In this document: positions 1-8,593 of the stretch, one piece after another
Position numbering within the stretch: the stretch's first letter is position 1
How the letters are laid out: every line of letters begins with the position of its first letter
DNA from: an uncultured Luminiphilus sp.
GTDB taxonomy: Bacteria > Pseudomonadota > Gammaproteobacteria > Pseudomonadales > Halieaceae
Length of the DNA stretch: 33,271 nucleotides
Assembly (NCBI GenBank): GCA_905182485.1
Contig: CAJJBO010000026.1
Location: forward strand, 1 to 33,271
Direction of reading: 5' to 3'
Made by a program: the position numbers and the translations under genes
The notes under the pieces: generated by a model
Told to the model about the DNA's origin: nothing
Seen by the model: only the letters and a program-made list of their open reading frames with translations
Database searches by the model: none

Positions 1-1
1 C

Positions 2-295
2 GAATCGTCGGCAGACACCAACACCGCAGCAGACGAGGAAAGCACCTTCGGAGGCAGCGTTGCCAGCACGGGCAGTAGCTCAGTGGGCGGGGGTATTGGT
101 GGGAGCCGCGGTAACGCCCCGCCGACGGATGGCGCCAAGTACCCACCGCCGGGTGACATACCGACTGGCAACGATGACGATGTGGTCGCGCGACAACTGC
201 GCGAAGCCGCCATGCGAGAGGCCGATCCTGAGGTTCGCGAAAAGCTGTGGAATGAGTATCGTAAATACAAAGGCATAGAGGTCCCCGCGTCATGA
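2..295 (+). CDS. C-terminal part of an unknown protein (5' end outside window)
   Basis: The frame is open from the left edge to a TGA at 293-295, giving about 97 residues of an unrecognised protein. The first ~60 residues are low complexity, rich in Ser, Gly, Thr, Ala and Asp, as in a flexible linker. The last ~40 form a charged, probably helical segment (residues roughly VVARQLREAAMREADPE, then EKLWNEYRKYKG). The stop overlaps the ATG of the next gene (ATGA at 292-295), which indicates translational coupling and membership of the downstream operon. No function can be assigned. Confidence 0.6.
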   Translation, partial: ESSADTNTAADEESTFGGSVASTGSSSVGGGIGGSRGNAPPTDGAKYPPPGDIPTGNDDDVVARQLREAAMREADPEVREKLWNEYRKYKGIEVPAS

Positions 296-1475
296 CCCGA
301 AGCTTGGTTAGTCTGCTACTTGCCCTGAGTCTGCTGTCCGGCTGTGTCACAGAAACCGTCAAATCAACGTCTGTTCCCGTGCTCGACGCGCCAGCCGCGC
401 CTGATTCCCGACGCCGAGTTGCTCGACGTCGGCGTCGTGATCCTCGATCCCGGCATCAGCAGTGTCGACGATGAGGAGCAGGTCTACCCAGAGGTCCGCC
501 GAGCCGAGGCTACCTTCATGGCGACCGAGCTCGCCGATGTACTGGCCGAGCAAGGTGGCTGGGGCGCCGTCAGGGTGGTGCCTGACGAGCGGCAGTTCTC
601 TGATCTTTTGGTGCGCGGCACGATCTTACAGTCTGATGGTGAAGCGCTGACGCTGAAAATACGCGTGTCTGATGCGCGCGGCACGGTATGGCTCGATAAA
701 CGCTACACCGGCATTACCAGCCGCTACGCTTACGAGCAAGGCACCCGCACCAAGCAGGACCCTTTTCTTTCGGTCTATCGCATGATTGCCAACGACATGC
801 TTGCCGCTTTTCAACGCCTACCCGCGGACGAGCGCACTACCATTAGACGTGTCGCTGAAATGCGATTTGCGCGCGATTTCGCCAGCGGCGCCTTCGCGGA
901 TTATCTTAACGAGGACCCCTCTGGTCAGGTGACCTTGCGCCGGCTGCCATCGGAGGAGGACCCCATGCTGGCGCGCGTGCGCGGGCTGCGGCAACGACAC
1001 TACGTCTTTCGTCGACACGCTCCAGGGCCACTACACCGGGCTTTTCTGACGACATGTACGCCCCGTACCAGGAGTGGCGCAAAGCGAGTTACGAGGAGAC
1101 GGTCGCACTTCGCGAACTCGAGAGCGAGGCGCAAACGTGAAATGATTGCAGGCGGCGCCGCGATTCTCGCGGGCATCGTGGCGCAAAGCTCCGGCAGCCG
1201 CATGACACGAAGCGCTGGCGCGATCGGTGTCGTGGGCGGCGGCGCATTGCTCAAGCGAGGGCTAGAGAAAGCGCGCCGAGTCGAACATCCACTCCTTAGC
1301 GCTAGAGGAGCTCGGCCAGTCCCTCGACGCGGAGATCACCCCCCGCGTCATCGAGTTAGAGGATCGCACCGTGCGCCTAACCGGCAACGTCGAAGACCAG
1401 TACGACCAATGGCGCGAGCTGTTAGCGGATATCTATGCCGCGGAATTAGCCGCCCTCGAGCCGCCACCATCCTGA
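292..1475 (+). CDS. Lipoprotein with glycine-zipper segment, broken by several frame changes
   Basis: The ATG at 292 opens a clear lipoprotein signal peptide, MTRSLVSLLLALSLLSGC, with the lipobox LLSGC. The continuation is spread over frames. A switch near 400 leads into IPDAELLDVGVVILDPG. Switches near 1010 and 1045 lead through VDTLQGHYTG and FSDDMYAPYQEWRKASYEE. One near 1135 leads into a small-residue stretch (AGGAAILAGIVAQSS, then GAIGVVGGGALL), and one near 1283 into SLALEELGQSLDAEITPRV, ending at TGA 1473-1475. All pieces are in the same order and read as one ~390-residue outer-membrane-anchored protein. The two Gly/Ala-rich helices resemble a glycine zipper that could insert in or pack on a membrane. 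I do not recognise the family. The breaks look like sequence errors because sensible protein continues after each one. Confidence 0.6.
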
Positions 1476-1516
1476 GACCTCCCTCACCCTACTCTGCTTC
1501 CCGACACGCAGGACCC

Positions 1517-3061
1517 GTGAGCGAACACAAAGAACAACCTCTCTCGGCAACGACCTTCGAGCCCGCACCCACTGCGGCTGGCAGCGAGTGCCACCGTAGA
1601 GCGGAACCGAGACGCTGCGTACAAAGACCGGCCGTGCTGGGCCTGGGGCTCGCAGGCCTCCTCCTCTTGTTTGTCTTTTTCGTCTTGCCCAGCCTCGTCG
1701 CACCGGATGATCCGACCCAGCCAGGAGCCATAGCAGACAACAACGCAGGCACGGCAGAGGGCTCCTCATTCCCTAGCACTGCCGGCGCGACGCCTGACGT
1801 CGGCGAGGGACGCAGTCCCTTTGCTGAGGCGCAGGAAAGCGCGCTCCGGCGTGAAGCCCAAGAGATATTGCAAGCGCTGCTCAGCAAGCAGAGCGCATTA
1901 GAGACACTCGGCGCTGCGCGTTGGGCAGAGGCGGCCTACGGCGATGCGCTCGAGCAGGCCGCACTGGGGGATACGGCTTACCGGGAGCGCGACTTTGAGC
2001 AAGCGATCGCCTCCTATCAAGCCGGAGTGGAGCAACTCGAGGCCCTAGAGCAGGGCTTACCGGGGCGCATTGACGCCTTGCTCGCCACGTTGACACAGGC
2101 CATTGAAGCGGGTGACCTACTGGCTGCTCAAGCGCGGCTCAGCGAGCTCGTCGAGATGGCGCCGGCGGACAGTCGGCTCGTCGACTTGAGCGAACGCGCC
2201 AGCGCATTACCGCAGGTCATCGGCTCCTTAGCAGCCGCAGCGTTAGCTGAGGCCGAGGGTGATTATGTTATGGCCGTCGTTAACGCCGAGGTCGCGACGC
2301 AAGCTGACCCACTGCATTTGCGGGCACAGCGTCGCCTCAGCGAGTTACAACGGGCACTCACTGAGCAGCGTTTTACCGCCGCCATGACTGCCGGCTACGC
2401 TGCGCTGGCTCAGGCTGAGTTTGAACGAGCGAAAGATCAATTTGAGGCAGCGGCGCGACTGCAGCCGGGTGCGCCAGAACCGAGTGCGGCACTGGCTGAA
2501 CTGGACCAGGCCCGGACCCAAGCCAGGCTACTGTCCATCAGGGGGCAGGCTGAACGCGCAGAGCGCGAAGAACGTTGGCAAGATGCCATTGCCCTCTTCA
2601 ACGAGGCCTTGGCCATTGATGCACTCATCTTGTACGCGAATGAAGGCATTGCAAGAGCAACACCGCGTGCCGATCTCGACGAGCGACTCGAAGCCATTGT
2701 CACGGAGAAGAATCGACTCATCGATCGGCGCGTGCTGCGCCTCGCGCAGGAAACACTCGATGAGGCGCAAGGGGTGCCGTCCCCCGGAACACGATTACAG
2801 CGTCAAATCGTGGCGGCAACAGCCACCATTGACTATGCCACCACCCCGGTCACGATAGAAATGAACTCAGATGGGTTAACTGACATCACCGTGCTACGAG
2901 TTCAACGACTGGGGCTCATTCAGCAACAAATCCTCACATTGCGGCCCGGAACCTACACGGCGGTGGGTATGCGCAATGGATTCCGTGACGTGCGCGTTCA
3001 GTTTGAGGTCAAACCCGGTCAGCTGAATGCCGTTGATGTTCGCTGCGTCGAAGCGATTTGA
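1517..3061 (+). CDS. TPR-repeat protein with one membrane helix and a PEGA-like C-terminus
   Basis: The GTG at 1517 is chosen because the gene before it ends at 1475 and because it gives a short cytosolic N-terminus (VSEHKEQPLSATTFEP) before a helix at about residues 39-61. The product is 514 residues. The periplasmic part has repeated helical pairs of TPR type at about residues 130-410, for example GDTAYRERDFEQAIASYQAG and AERAEREERWQDAIALFNEA. The last ~75 residues are beta-rich, with LRPGTYTAVGMRNGFRDV, a PEGA-like pattern. TPR domains are protein-protein interaction scaffolds; here the scaffold would face the periplasm. The motif LSATTFEP recurs in the next gene. A small frame error between residues 24 and 38 is possible because that stretch is unusually Arg/Cys-rich. 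Confidence 0.72.
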   Translation: MSEHKEQPLSATTFEPAPTAAGSECHRRAEPRRCVQRPAVLGLGLAGLLLLFVFFVLPSLVAPDDPTQPGAIADNNAGTAEGSSFPSTAGATPDVGEGRSPFAEAQESALRREAQEILQALLSKQSALETLGAARWAEAAYGDALEQAALGDTAYRERDFEQAIASYQAGVEQLEALEQGLPGRIDALLATLTQAIEAGDLLAAQARLSELVEMAPADSRLVDLSERASALPQVIGSLAAAALAEAEGDYVMAVVNAEVATQADPLHLRAQRRLSELQRALTEQRFTAAMTAGYAALAQAEFERAKDQFEAAARLQPGAPEPSAALAELDQARTQARLLSIRGQAERAEREERWQDAIALFNEALAIDALILYANEGIARATPRADLDERLEAIVTEKNRLIDRRVLRLAQETLDEAQGVPSPGTRLQRQIVAATATIDYATTPVTIEMNSDGLTDITVLRVQRLGLIQQQILTLRPGTYTAVGMRNGFRDVRVQFEVKPGQLNAVDVRCVEAI

Positions 3062-3070
3062 GGATGCGTG

Positions 3071-5176
3071 ATGACTGAGCGAGACGAGGCGCTGACACCG
3101 GCAGCTTTTGAACCGACCACGAACAACACGGCATCAGATCGGCTAGCGCCTGCGCAATTTGAGCCGCTGAGTCAGGCGACACCCAGTGCGAAACGCCTCC
3201 CACTGCGCCCGATCGCGATGACGATTATCGGTCTGCTCTTTGCGACGATTTTACTGTTTTTGTTCACGGCTCGCTCACTGACGCTCAACATCGAAGCCGA
3301 AAGCGAGGCCACTTATGCCCTAGACGGACTGCACTGGTCATTTGGCGATCGGCTACTGGTACGTCCCGGAGATTACGCACTCGAGATCAGCGCCGAGGGT
3401 TACCACCCGTATGCGCAAACGATTTCCGTTGGCGACGCTGAGTCTCAGCAAATCGACATTCAGCTTGCCCCCTTACCCGGTGTCGTCGCGATCACGACAC
3501 AGCCCACAGGCGCCGCACTCACCGTCAACGACGCGCCCATTGGGACGTCACCGGCAACCGACGTCATCCTTGAGGCGGGCACCTATCAGGTGACAGCCGA
3601 GTTGGCGCGTTATAAGTCATGGCAACAAGAGGTCACCGTCACCGGCCGCAACCAAAGCCAGACATTTGACGTCGCACTCGCACCTGATTGGGCACAAGTG
3701 CGATTTACCACGATCCCCACTGCCGCATCCGCTGCGGTGGATAACGAGCCTGCTGCCATCACAGCCAATGGTGTTGACGTTTTATCAGGCGAGCATACCC
3801 TGACACTCAGTGCGCCGGGGTTCATGCCGGAAAACATTGCCTTGAGTATCGTTGCCGACGTCGATGAAGATTTGGGCACCATCACCCTCACACCCGCCGA
3901 TGCGACACTCACCCTGTCGAGCCAACCCAATGGCGCGAGCGTCACGGTCGATGGCGCCTTCTCAGGCTTGACGCCCCTAGTCGTGCCTTTAAGTCCCAAT
4001 CAGCCCCATGTGCTGCAACTCTCTAAGGCAGGTTTTGAGCCGAAAACCGTTCGCCTCTCGCTGACGCGCGGTGAGACAACAGAGCAATCAGTTGCACTGA
4101 CGCCTGAATTGGGCACAGTACGCTTCGCACTGGAGCCGCCAGAAGCCGAGCTGATCATCAACGGTGAAGGCATCGGCTTGGGAAGCCGAACATTGGCGCT
4201 ACCTGCGGTCGAGCAACGTATTACCATTCAACTGGCGGGATACGCCTCTTATGAAACCTCCGTCTTACCCAGGCCTGGCCTTGCGCAGCAAATTATCGTG
4301 ACTTTACTGACGGAGGCGGCGGCCAGAAAGGCGGCTATGACGCCCACTGTCACAACCCCTCTGGGCCAGACATTGGTATTAGTTGATCCGTCGGTGGAAT
4401 CACAAAATCCCTTCACGATGGGCGCGTCACGACGCGACCCAGGACGGCGCGCTAATGAAGTGGAGCACGAAGTAGAACTCAAGCGCGCGTTTTATATCGC
4501 GGCGACCGAGACAACTAACGCGCAATTTCGACAATTTGAAGCCGCTCACGACTCCGGGCTGATAGAGAGCTATTCCCTCGACCGCGACCACCAACCGGTT
4601 GCCGGCGTGAGCTGGCAGCAAGCTGCCAGCTTTTGTAACTGGCTCAGCCAGCGCGAGGGGTTGGCGCCGTTTTATCGTGAGCAACAAGGCATCATTGTCG
4701 GCTTTAACCCCAGTAGTGTTGGCTATCGTCTCCCCAGCGAGGCGGAGTGGGCATTTGCCGCTCGCGTTGAAGGAGACCAATTAAGGCGGTTTGCCTGGGG
4801 CGACACTTTCCCGCCGGCCAAAGCCGTCACCAATGTCGCGGACAATACCTCTGCGCTGGTGACAGGCCGCATTTTAAATGGCTACACCGACCAGTTTGTC
4901 GTGTCGGCCCCCGTGAGCAGTTTCCCCCCAAATCATCGCGGCTTATATGACATGGGTGGTAATGTGGCCGAATGGATTCACGACGGTTATCGCATTCCCT
5001 CCGCTAACGCCAAGCTTGCCATTGACCCCCTCGGCGCGCAGCGTGGGGATAACTACACGGTTCGTGGCGGCAGCTGGGCATTGAGTCGGTTGTCGGAATT
5101 GCGACTGACGTTTCGAGATTATGGGGAAAGAGGACGAGATGATTTGGGCTTTCGGATTGCACGTTATGCAGAATAA
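3071..5176 (+). CDS. Membrane-anchored PEGA-repeat protein with SUMF1/FGE-sulfatase-like domain
   Basis: The product has 701 residues. The ATG at 3071 follows GAGG by seven bases; an in-frame GTG at 3068 is the alternative. Residues 1-47 are cytosolic and carry LTPAAFEP and LAPAQFEP. Residues 48-67 form a membrane helix. Residues ~70-415 contain about five tandem PEGA-type beta repeats with the usual LxPGxYxLxIxAxGY pattern (LLVRPGDYALEISAEGYHPY is the first). Residues ~430-700 form a SUMF1-like fold: FTMGASRRDPGRRANE, then RLPSEAEWAFAAR, GLYDMGGNVAEWIHDGY, VRGGSWALSRLSELRLTFR and DLGFRIAR. The cysteines that formylglycine-generating enzymes need are absent from the C-terminal motif, so this is probably a structural or ligand-binding SUMF1 domain and not a sulfatase activator. 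Confidence 0.85.
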   Translation: MTERDEALTPAAFEPTTNNTASDRLAPAQFEPLSQATPSAKRLPLRPIAMTIIGLLFATILLFLFTARSLTLNIEAESEATYALDGLHWSFGDRLLVRPGDYALEISAEGYHPYAQTISVGDAESQQIDIQLAPLPGVVAITTQPTGAALTVNDAPIGTSPATDVILEAGTYQVTAELARYKSWQQEVTVTGRNQSQTFDVALAPDWAQVRFTTIPTAASAAVDNEPAAITANGVDVLSGEHTLTLSAPGFMPENIALSIVADVDEDLGTITLTPADATLTLSSQPNGASVTVDGAFSGLTPLVVPLSPNQPHVLQLSKAGFEPKTVRLSLTRGETTEQSVALTPELGTVRFALEPPEAELIINGEGIGLGSRTLALPAVEQRITIQLAGYASYETSVLPRPGLAQQIIVTLLTEAAARKAAMTPTVTTPLGQTLVLVDPSVESQNPFTMGASRRDPGRRANEVEHEVELKRAFYIAATETTNAQFRQFEAAHDSGLIESYSLDRDHQPVAGVSWQQAASFCNWLSQREGLAPFYREQQGIIVGFNPSSVGYRLPSEAEWAFAARVEGDQLRRFAWGDTFPPAKAVTNVADNTSALVTGRILNGYTDQFVVSAPVSSFPPNHRGLYDMGGNVAEWIHDGYRIPSANAKLAIDPLGAQRGDNYTVRGGSWALSRLSELRLTFRDYGERGRDDLGFRIARYAE

Positions 5177-5426
5177 GCCGTCAACGCAGTGGCCGCGCCT
5201 CTTGGTGGCATTCGCTGCAGCCATGAGCTGTGCTGCCGTTTCGTTCGCTCAAGTGGCTGAGGATACAGCTGAGCGCACGATCACTTTAGAAACGGATAAT
5301 CAAACGGTCGAACCGGTAACACCACCCGACACCACATCAGACAGTGATTCCAGCAGCGTCGCGGAATATGAGCCGAGTGAATCCATTTCAGAGGACCTTT
5401 CCGTGTCCTTCCCCGTTGATATTTAA
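5166..5426 (+). CDS. Small secreted acidic protein
   Basis: The product has 86 residues and a Sec signal peptide at residues ~1-29 (a run of LLVAFAAAMSCAAVSFA, with cleavage likely after AFAQ or nearby). A short acidic, Ser/Thr/Glu/Asp-rich mature part follows, with no predicted fold. The ATG at 5166 lies inside the 3' end of the PEGA gene, which ends at 5176; earlier in-frame ATGs at 5121 and 5139 would put hydrophilic residues before the signal peptide and are less likely. It sits between the PEGA protein and the proton-channel gene in the same operon. I do not recognise it. It could be a periplasmic linker or accessory peptide of the complex. Confidence 0.55.
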   Translation: MQNKPSTQWPRLLVAFAAAMSCAAVSFAQVAEDTAERTITLETDNQTVEPVTPPDTTSDSDSSSVAEYEPSESISEDLSVSFPVDI

Positions 5427-5444
5427 TCGAGACAGGAGCTGTCT

Positions 5445-6248
5445 ATGAAGCTACGCCTGCCATCAGAGTTCCTTTATCAACTCTTCGCGCTGCTGATCGC
5501 GGTGATTGTGGTGCACGCCGCCTATGTGGGGGTGATACGACCCAGTGCCGACGCGCAATTGGCGACTCAGGCCGCACAGCAAGCAGCAGGCGAGGACCCG
5601 ACCGGCAATCGATCGATTGCGATCGTGATCAAGGATTTTGAACAAGAAGCCTGCTTTATACTCATGCTCTGGGCGCTTGCCATCATGGGCTTTAAGGCCT
5701 CGCGCGCGCGCGCGGAGACCCTGATGCTCAATCAAGAGTTAATCGCTATTGCGGAGGGAACCAGTATCCTACCCCGCGACGCGAGAGAGCAATCACGCTC
5801 ACTCGAAGCACTCCCCATCGAAGAGCAGGATTATCTCCTTCCCCGCGCCCTCTCGAGTGCCTTGAGCCGTTTCACGACCACCGGCAGTATTCCCGCCGTT
5901 TCAGATGCGGTAAGGGAGCAGTGTGATATCGAGGCGGATCGTCTGGACTCTGAGCTATCCATGGTGCGCTACATCTCATGGGCGATTCCCTCTATTGGTT
6001 TTATCGGCACCGTTCGCGGTATTGGCGACGCGCTCGGTCAGGCCTATAAAGCAGTGGAGGGGGATATTTCAGGCGTGACAGTGAGCCTAGGCGTCGCCTT
6101 TAACAGTACTTTTGTGGCCCTGGTGCTCTCAATCCTCATCATGTTCGCCCTGCACCAACTGCAACTATCGCAGGAGCGGCTCGTACTCAGCACCCAGCGC
6201 TATATCGACCGCAACCTCATTCGACACCTCTCGGTACCGCGCAACTGA
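5445..6248 (+). CDS. MotA/TolQ/ExbB-family proton channel protein
   Basis: The product has 267 residues, and an AGGAG about eight bases upstream supports the ATG. Four hydrophobic segments are visible at about 12-31, 68-83, 176-196 and 213-238, with a ~90-residue charged loop between the second and third. The signature of the family is the third helix, IPSIGFIGTVRGIGDAL, followed by VTVSLGVAFNSTFVALVLSI in the fourth. Family members form the pentameric channel around two ExbD/TolR/MotB helices and convert ion flow into motion. The two-helix, loop, two-helix layout is closer to MotA or ZorA than to TolQ. The stop overlaps the next start by one base (TGATG). No TonB, TolA or MotB is nearby; the likely partners are the two VWA genes downstream. 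Confidence 0.88.
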   Translation: MKLRLPSEFLYQLFALLIAVIVVHAAYVGVIRPSADAQLATQAAQQAAGEDPTGNRSIAIVIKDFEQEACFILMLWALAIMGFKASRARAETLMLNQELIAIAEGTSILPRDAREQSRSLEALPIEEQDYLLPRALSSALSRFTTTGSIPAVSDAVREQCDIEADRLDSELSMVRYISWAIPSIGFIGTVRGIGDALGQAYKAVEGDISGVTVSLGVAFNSTFVALVLSILIMFALHQLQLSQERLVLSTQRYIDRNLIRHLSVPRN

Positions 6249-7489
6249 TGCGTTTACTCGATTGTAACGACGCCGCACTGAGGCTTTGGCACGAGGATGA
6301 AGCCCAGTGGTCACCGGGGCTCGCTTGGTTCAATGACGGGGGTTACCAATTTGGCGAGATCGCTTGGCAGCAAGCGAGACGCGCACCGCGTGAGGTGAAT
6401 ACGCGTTACTGGCACCGACTCGCGACTCAGCCGCTGAGCCCCGCATTAGGGCCAGCGCGGCACACGGCCGATTTAGCGCACGCGCACCTTGCCACTTTAT
6501 TCCCTGACAGCGCCACCGATGAGCCGGTTGCGTTAGCGATACCTGGCGCTATGGACGCGGGACAACTGTCACTCCTGCTGGGTATTTTACAGACGCTGCC
6601 AGTCGAGATCAGCGCGGTCATCCATCGCAGTGCCCTGGTGGGTGCGCATCTTGGCCAACCTTGTGCACATATCGAACTTCAGTTGCACCAAGCCAGCATC
6701 ACCGTGATCGGCATCGACAACGGAGAAGCACACGCTGGCGACACTGGACTGCTGCCCGGGTGTGGATTGCTGGGATTACTTGACGACTTAGCGGAGGCAA
6801 TTGGACAGCAATTCGTGGCGCAGACCCGTTTTGATCCGCAGCGCCGCGCCGATACCGAGCAAGCACTGTACGAGCAGATACCCGAACTCCTGAAAAGTCT
6901 CTCAACGCAAAGCGAAATCAGCTGCACGGTGGACGATCATACCGCCCGCATTAACGCCGACACGCTGCGGCCTGTTGGCGAGGCGCTCTCACGCGAGTTG
7001 CGACAGGCGTTGCCTGATTCCATCGGACATATTGCCCTCGACACGTTGTTATCAGACCTACCGGGACTCTCACTCCCCCACCCCATCACTGAGGTCGCAC
7101 CCAGTGATCTGTGGCATGCGACAGAGGCTCATCTGGTTCCCGCAGAGGGAGAGCTGGTCTTTCAACGGCGGCTGGCTTGCCAGGGGCACGACAGTGAGAC
7201 ATCGCCTAGCACCCCAGCGGTCACCAAACCGTCATCGCTGCAGCCCGAACCCTCACAGGAGGCCACGCAGGCCACCCATCAGGTCGTGTCAGGCCGCGCG
7301 ACGCTAATGAGTATTGGAGCGCCCATCGCGCCGGGTGTTGGGCTGGCAGGCCTCAGCACCTTATTGATCGCACCGGACACGCTTGTTCACCTCAACGGAC
7401 AAGCCTGCGAGGGCGAGGTATCGATTCAACCTGGAGATCGATTGGTCGTGGGGACCCTCGAGGTACTGTTCATTTCAGTGGAGGGCTGA
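6248..7489 (+). CDS. Degenerate Hsp70/actin-fold protein with C-terminal beta domain
   Basis: The product has 413 residues, no signal peptide and no membrane helix, so it is cytosolic. I infer an Hsp70-type actin fold from the order of features. Residues 1-60 look like the first lobe, with LDCNDAALRL where Hsp70 has its DxGTxxS phosphate loop, then SPGLAWF and FGEIAWQQARRAP. Residues 94-135 (VALAIPGAMDAGQLSLLLG, ending in HRSALVGAHLG) match the 'VPAxF...Q...A' region. Residues 142-185 resemble the phosphate-2 region. Residues 224-255 resemble the segment before the Hsp70 hinge. The glycine-rich nucleotide loops are lost, so ATP hydrolysis is doubtful. After a Pro/Ser/Thr linker (~310-345), residues 346-413 form a small beta-rich domain ending in VSIQPGDRLVVGTLEVLFIS, possibly FHA-like. 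The family is not named with certainty. Confidence 0.65.
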   Translation: MRLLDCNDAALRLWHEDEAQWSPGLAWFNDGGYQFGEIAWQQARRAPREVNTRYWHRLATQPLSPALGPARHTADLAHAHLATLFPDSATDEPVALAIPGAMDAGQLSLLLGILQTLPVEISAVIHRSALVGAHLGQPCAHIELQLHQASITVIGIDNGEAHAGDTGLLPGCGLLGLLDDLAEAIGQQFVAQTRFDPQRRADTEQALYEQIPELLKSLSTQSEISCTVDDHTARINADTLRPVGEALSRELRQALPDSIGHIALDTLLSDLPGLSLPHPITEVAPSDLWHATEAHLVPAEGELVFQRRLACQGHDSETSPSTPAVTKPSSLQPEPSQEATQATHQVVSGRATLMSIGAPIAPGVGLAGLSTLLIAPDTLVHLNGQACEGEVSIQPGDRLVVGTLEVLFISVEG

Positions 7490-7492
7490 TTT

Positions 7493-8584
7493 TTGGCACG
7501 CCGCAAACGCCAAGCATCCACCTTTAACCTGAGCTTCCTCGACATCATGTCCTGTGGCTTTGGCGCTGTTGTATTAGTCTTTCTCATTATTGACCACTCA
7601 TTAGAAATCGAAATTCAGACCGTCAACGCAGAGGTACTCGCCGAAGTGAATCTGCTAGATGAGGATATTCGTGAGGGTGAGGCGGGTCTGGTTCGCCTTC
7701 GCAATGCGCTCGATGAAGCAGACCTCGAGATCGTTGAAGCCGATGGCTTGGCACGCCGCATTACTGAAGAACTCGATGAATACGAAGCCCTGATCGCCTC
7801 GATTGAAGAATCGGGCGTGAGCGAGACTGACGCCGTGACTCAGCTAAAAGCGGAGATCAATCAATTAGAGGAGACAATCCGACTCCTGCAAGAAGCGGCT
7901 GAAGCCGAGGCTGGTCGCAGTGCACGAGAATTCGTCGGAGAAGGGAACCGGCAGTACCTGACCGGCCTGAACCTAGGCGGGGATCGCATCATCATTTTGG
8001 TCGATACCTCTGCCAGTATGCTGGCAAACCAGTTAATCAACGTGATTCGCCTACGCAGCATGGATGAAGCACTGCAAAAACAGGCCGGAAAATGGACGCG
8101 GACACTCGACACCGTAGATTGGTTGACCGCCCAGTTACCTGTTAACGCGCAATTTCAGGTGATGACTTTCGACACCGAAGCCGCACCGGTGCTCCCCGGT
8201 ACCCAGACACAATGGCTTGAGGTAGCGGATACGCCGAAGCTAGAAGCGATCAGCGCCGCGCTTCGAGAGCGGGTGCCCGCTGGCGGGACGAGTCTATACA
8301 ATGCGTTCGAAGCACTGCGCGCTCTGCCCTCGCCACCGGATAATATTTTTTTGCTGACCGATGGCTTGCCGACGCAGGCCGAGCGGCCACCCCGCGGTAG
8401 CAAAGTGAGTGGCAACCAGCGCCTCCAATTTTTCCGCGACGCTATCCGGCGGCTACCTAGCAATGTGCCGGTCAATATCGTTCTATTTCCTATGGAGGGA
8501 GATCCGATGGCGGCATCGGAATACTGGCAGTTGGCACAAGCCTCCAGTGGCAGCTTTTTGTCACCCTCCATCGACTGGCCCTGA
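7493..8584 (+). CDS. VWA-domain protein with ExbD-like N-terminal helix (first copy)
   Basis: The product has 363 residues, with a TTG start at 7493 eight bases after GAGG; no better start exists because the upstream gene ends at 7489. The N-terminus is short and basic (MARRKRQAST), followed by a single helix at 13-33, FLDIMSCGFGAVVLVFLII, with Asp17 at its cytosolic end. Residues ~40-140 are a Glu/Asp/Leu-rich coiled coil. The VWA domain follows with a complete metal-ion-dependent adhesion site: Asp171, Ser173 and Ser175 (VDTSASM), Thr266 (GGTS) and Asp290 (LLTDGLPT). Topology is inner membrane with the VWA domain in the periplasm. VWA domains with an intact MIDAS bind partner proteins through Mg2+. 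The placement of the Asp resembles that in ExbD/TolR. Confidence 0.85.
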   Translation: MARRKRQASTFNLSFLDIMSCGFGAVVLVFLIIDHSLEIEIQTVNAEVLAEVNLLDEDIREGEAGLVRLRNALDEADLEIVEADGLARRITEELDEYEALIASIEESGVSETDAVTQLKAEINQLEETIRLLQEAAEAEAGRSAREFVGEGNRQYLTGLNLGGDRIIILVDTSASMLANQLINVIRLRSMDEALQKQAGKWTRTLDTVDWLTAQLPVNAQFQVMTFDTEAAPVLPGTQTQWLEVADTPKLEAISAALRERVPAGGTSLYNAFEALRALPSPPDNIFLLTDGLPTQAERPPRGSKVSGNQRLQFFRDAIRRLPSNVPVNIVLFPMEGDPMAASEYWQLAQASSGSFLSPSIDWP

Positions 8585-8593
8585 GACATCATC

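Noticed and set aside
344-3061. A single 905-codon open frame that looks like one large protein
   Set aside because: It joins parts of the frame-broken lipoprotein gene to the TPR gene. The lipoprotein signal peptide is in another frame at 292, a proper stop for that gene appears at 1475, and the TPR protein has its own start at 1517.
3071-5176. Sulfatase-maturation enzyme
   Set aside because: The domain has the SUMF1 fold but lacks catalytic cysteines, and no sulfatase is nearby.
5445-6248. Zorya-type anti-phage defence channel (ZorA)
   Set aside because: The helix layout is similar, but there is no ZorB with a peptidoglycan-binding domain and no ZorC/D/E partner; lipoproteins and PEGA/TPR scaffolds are not part of that system.
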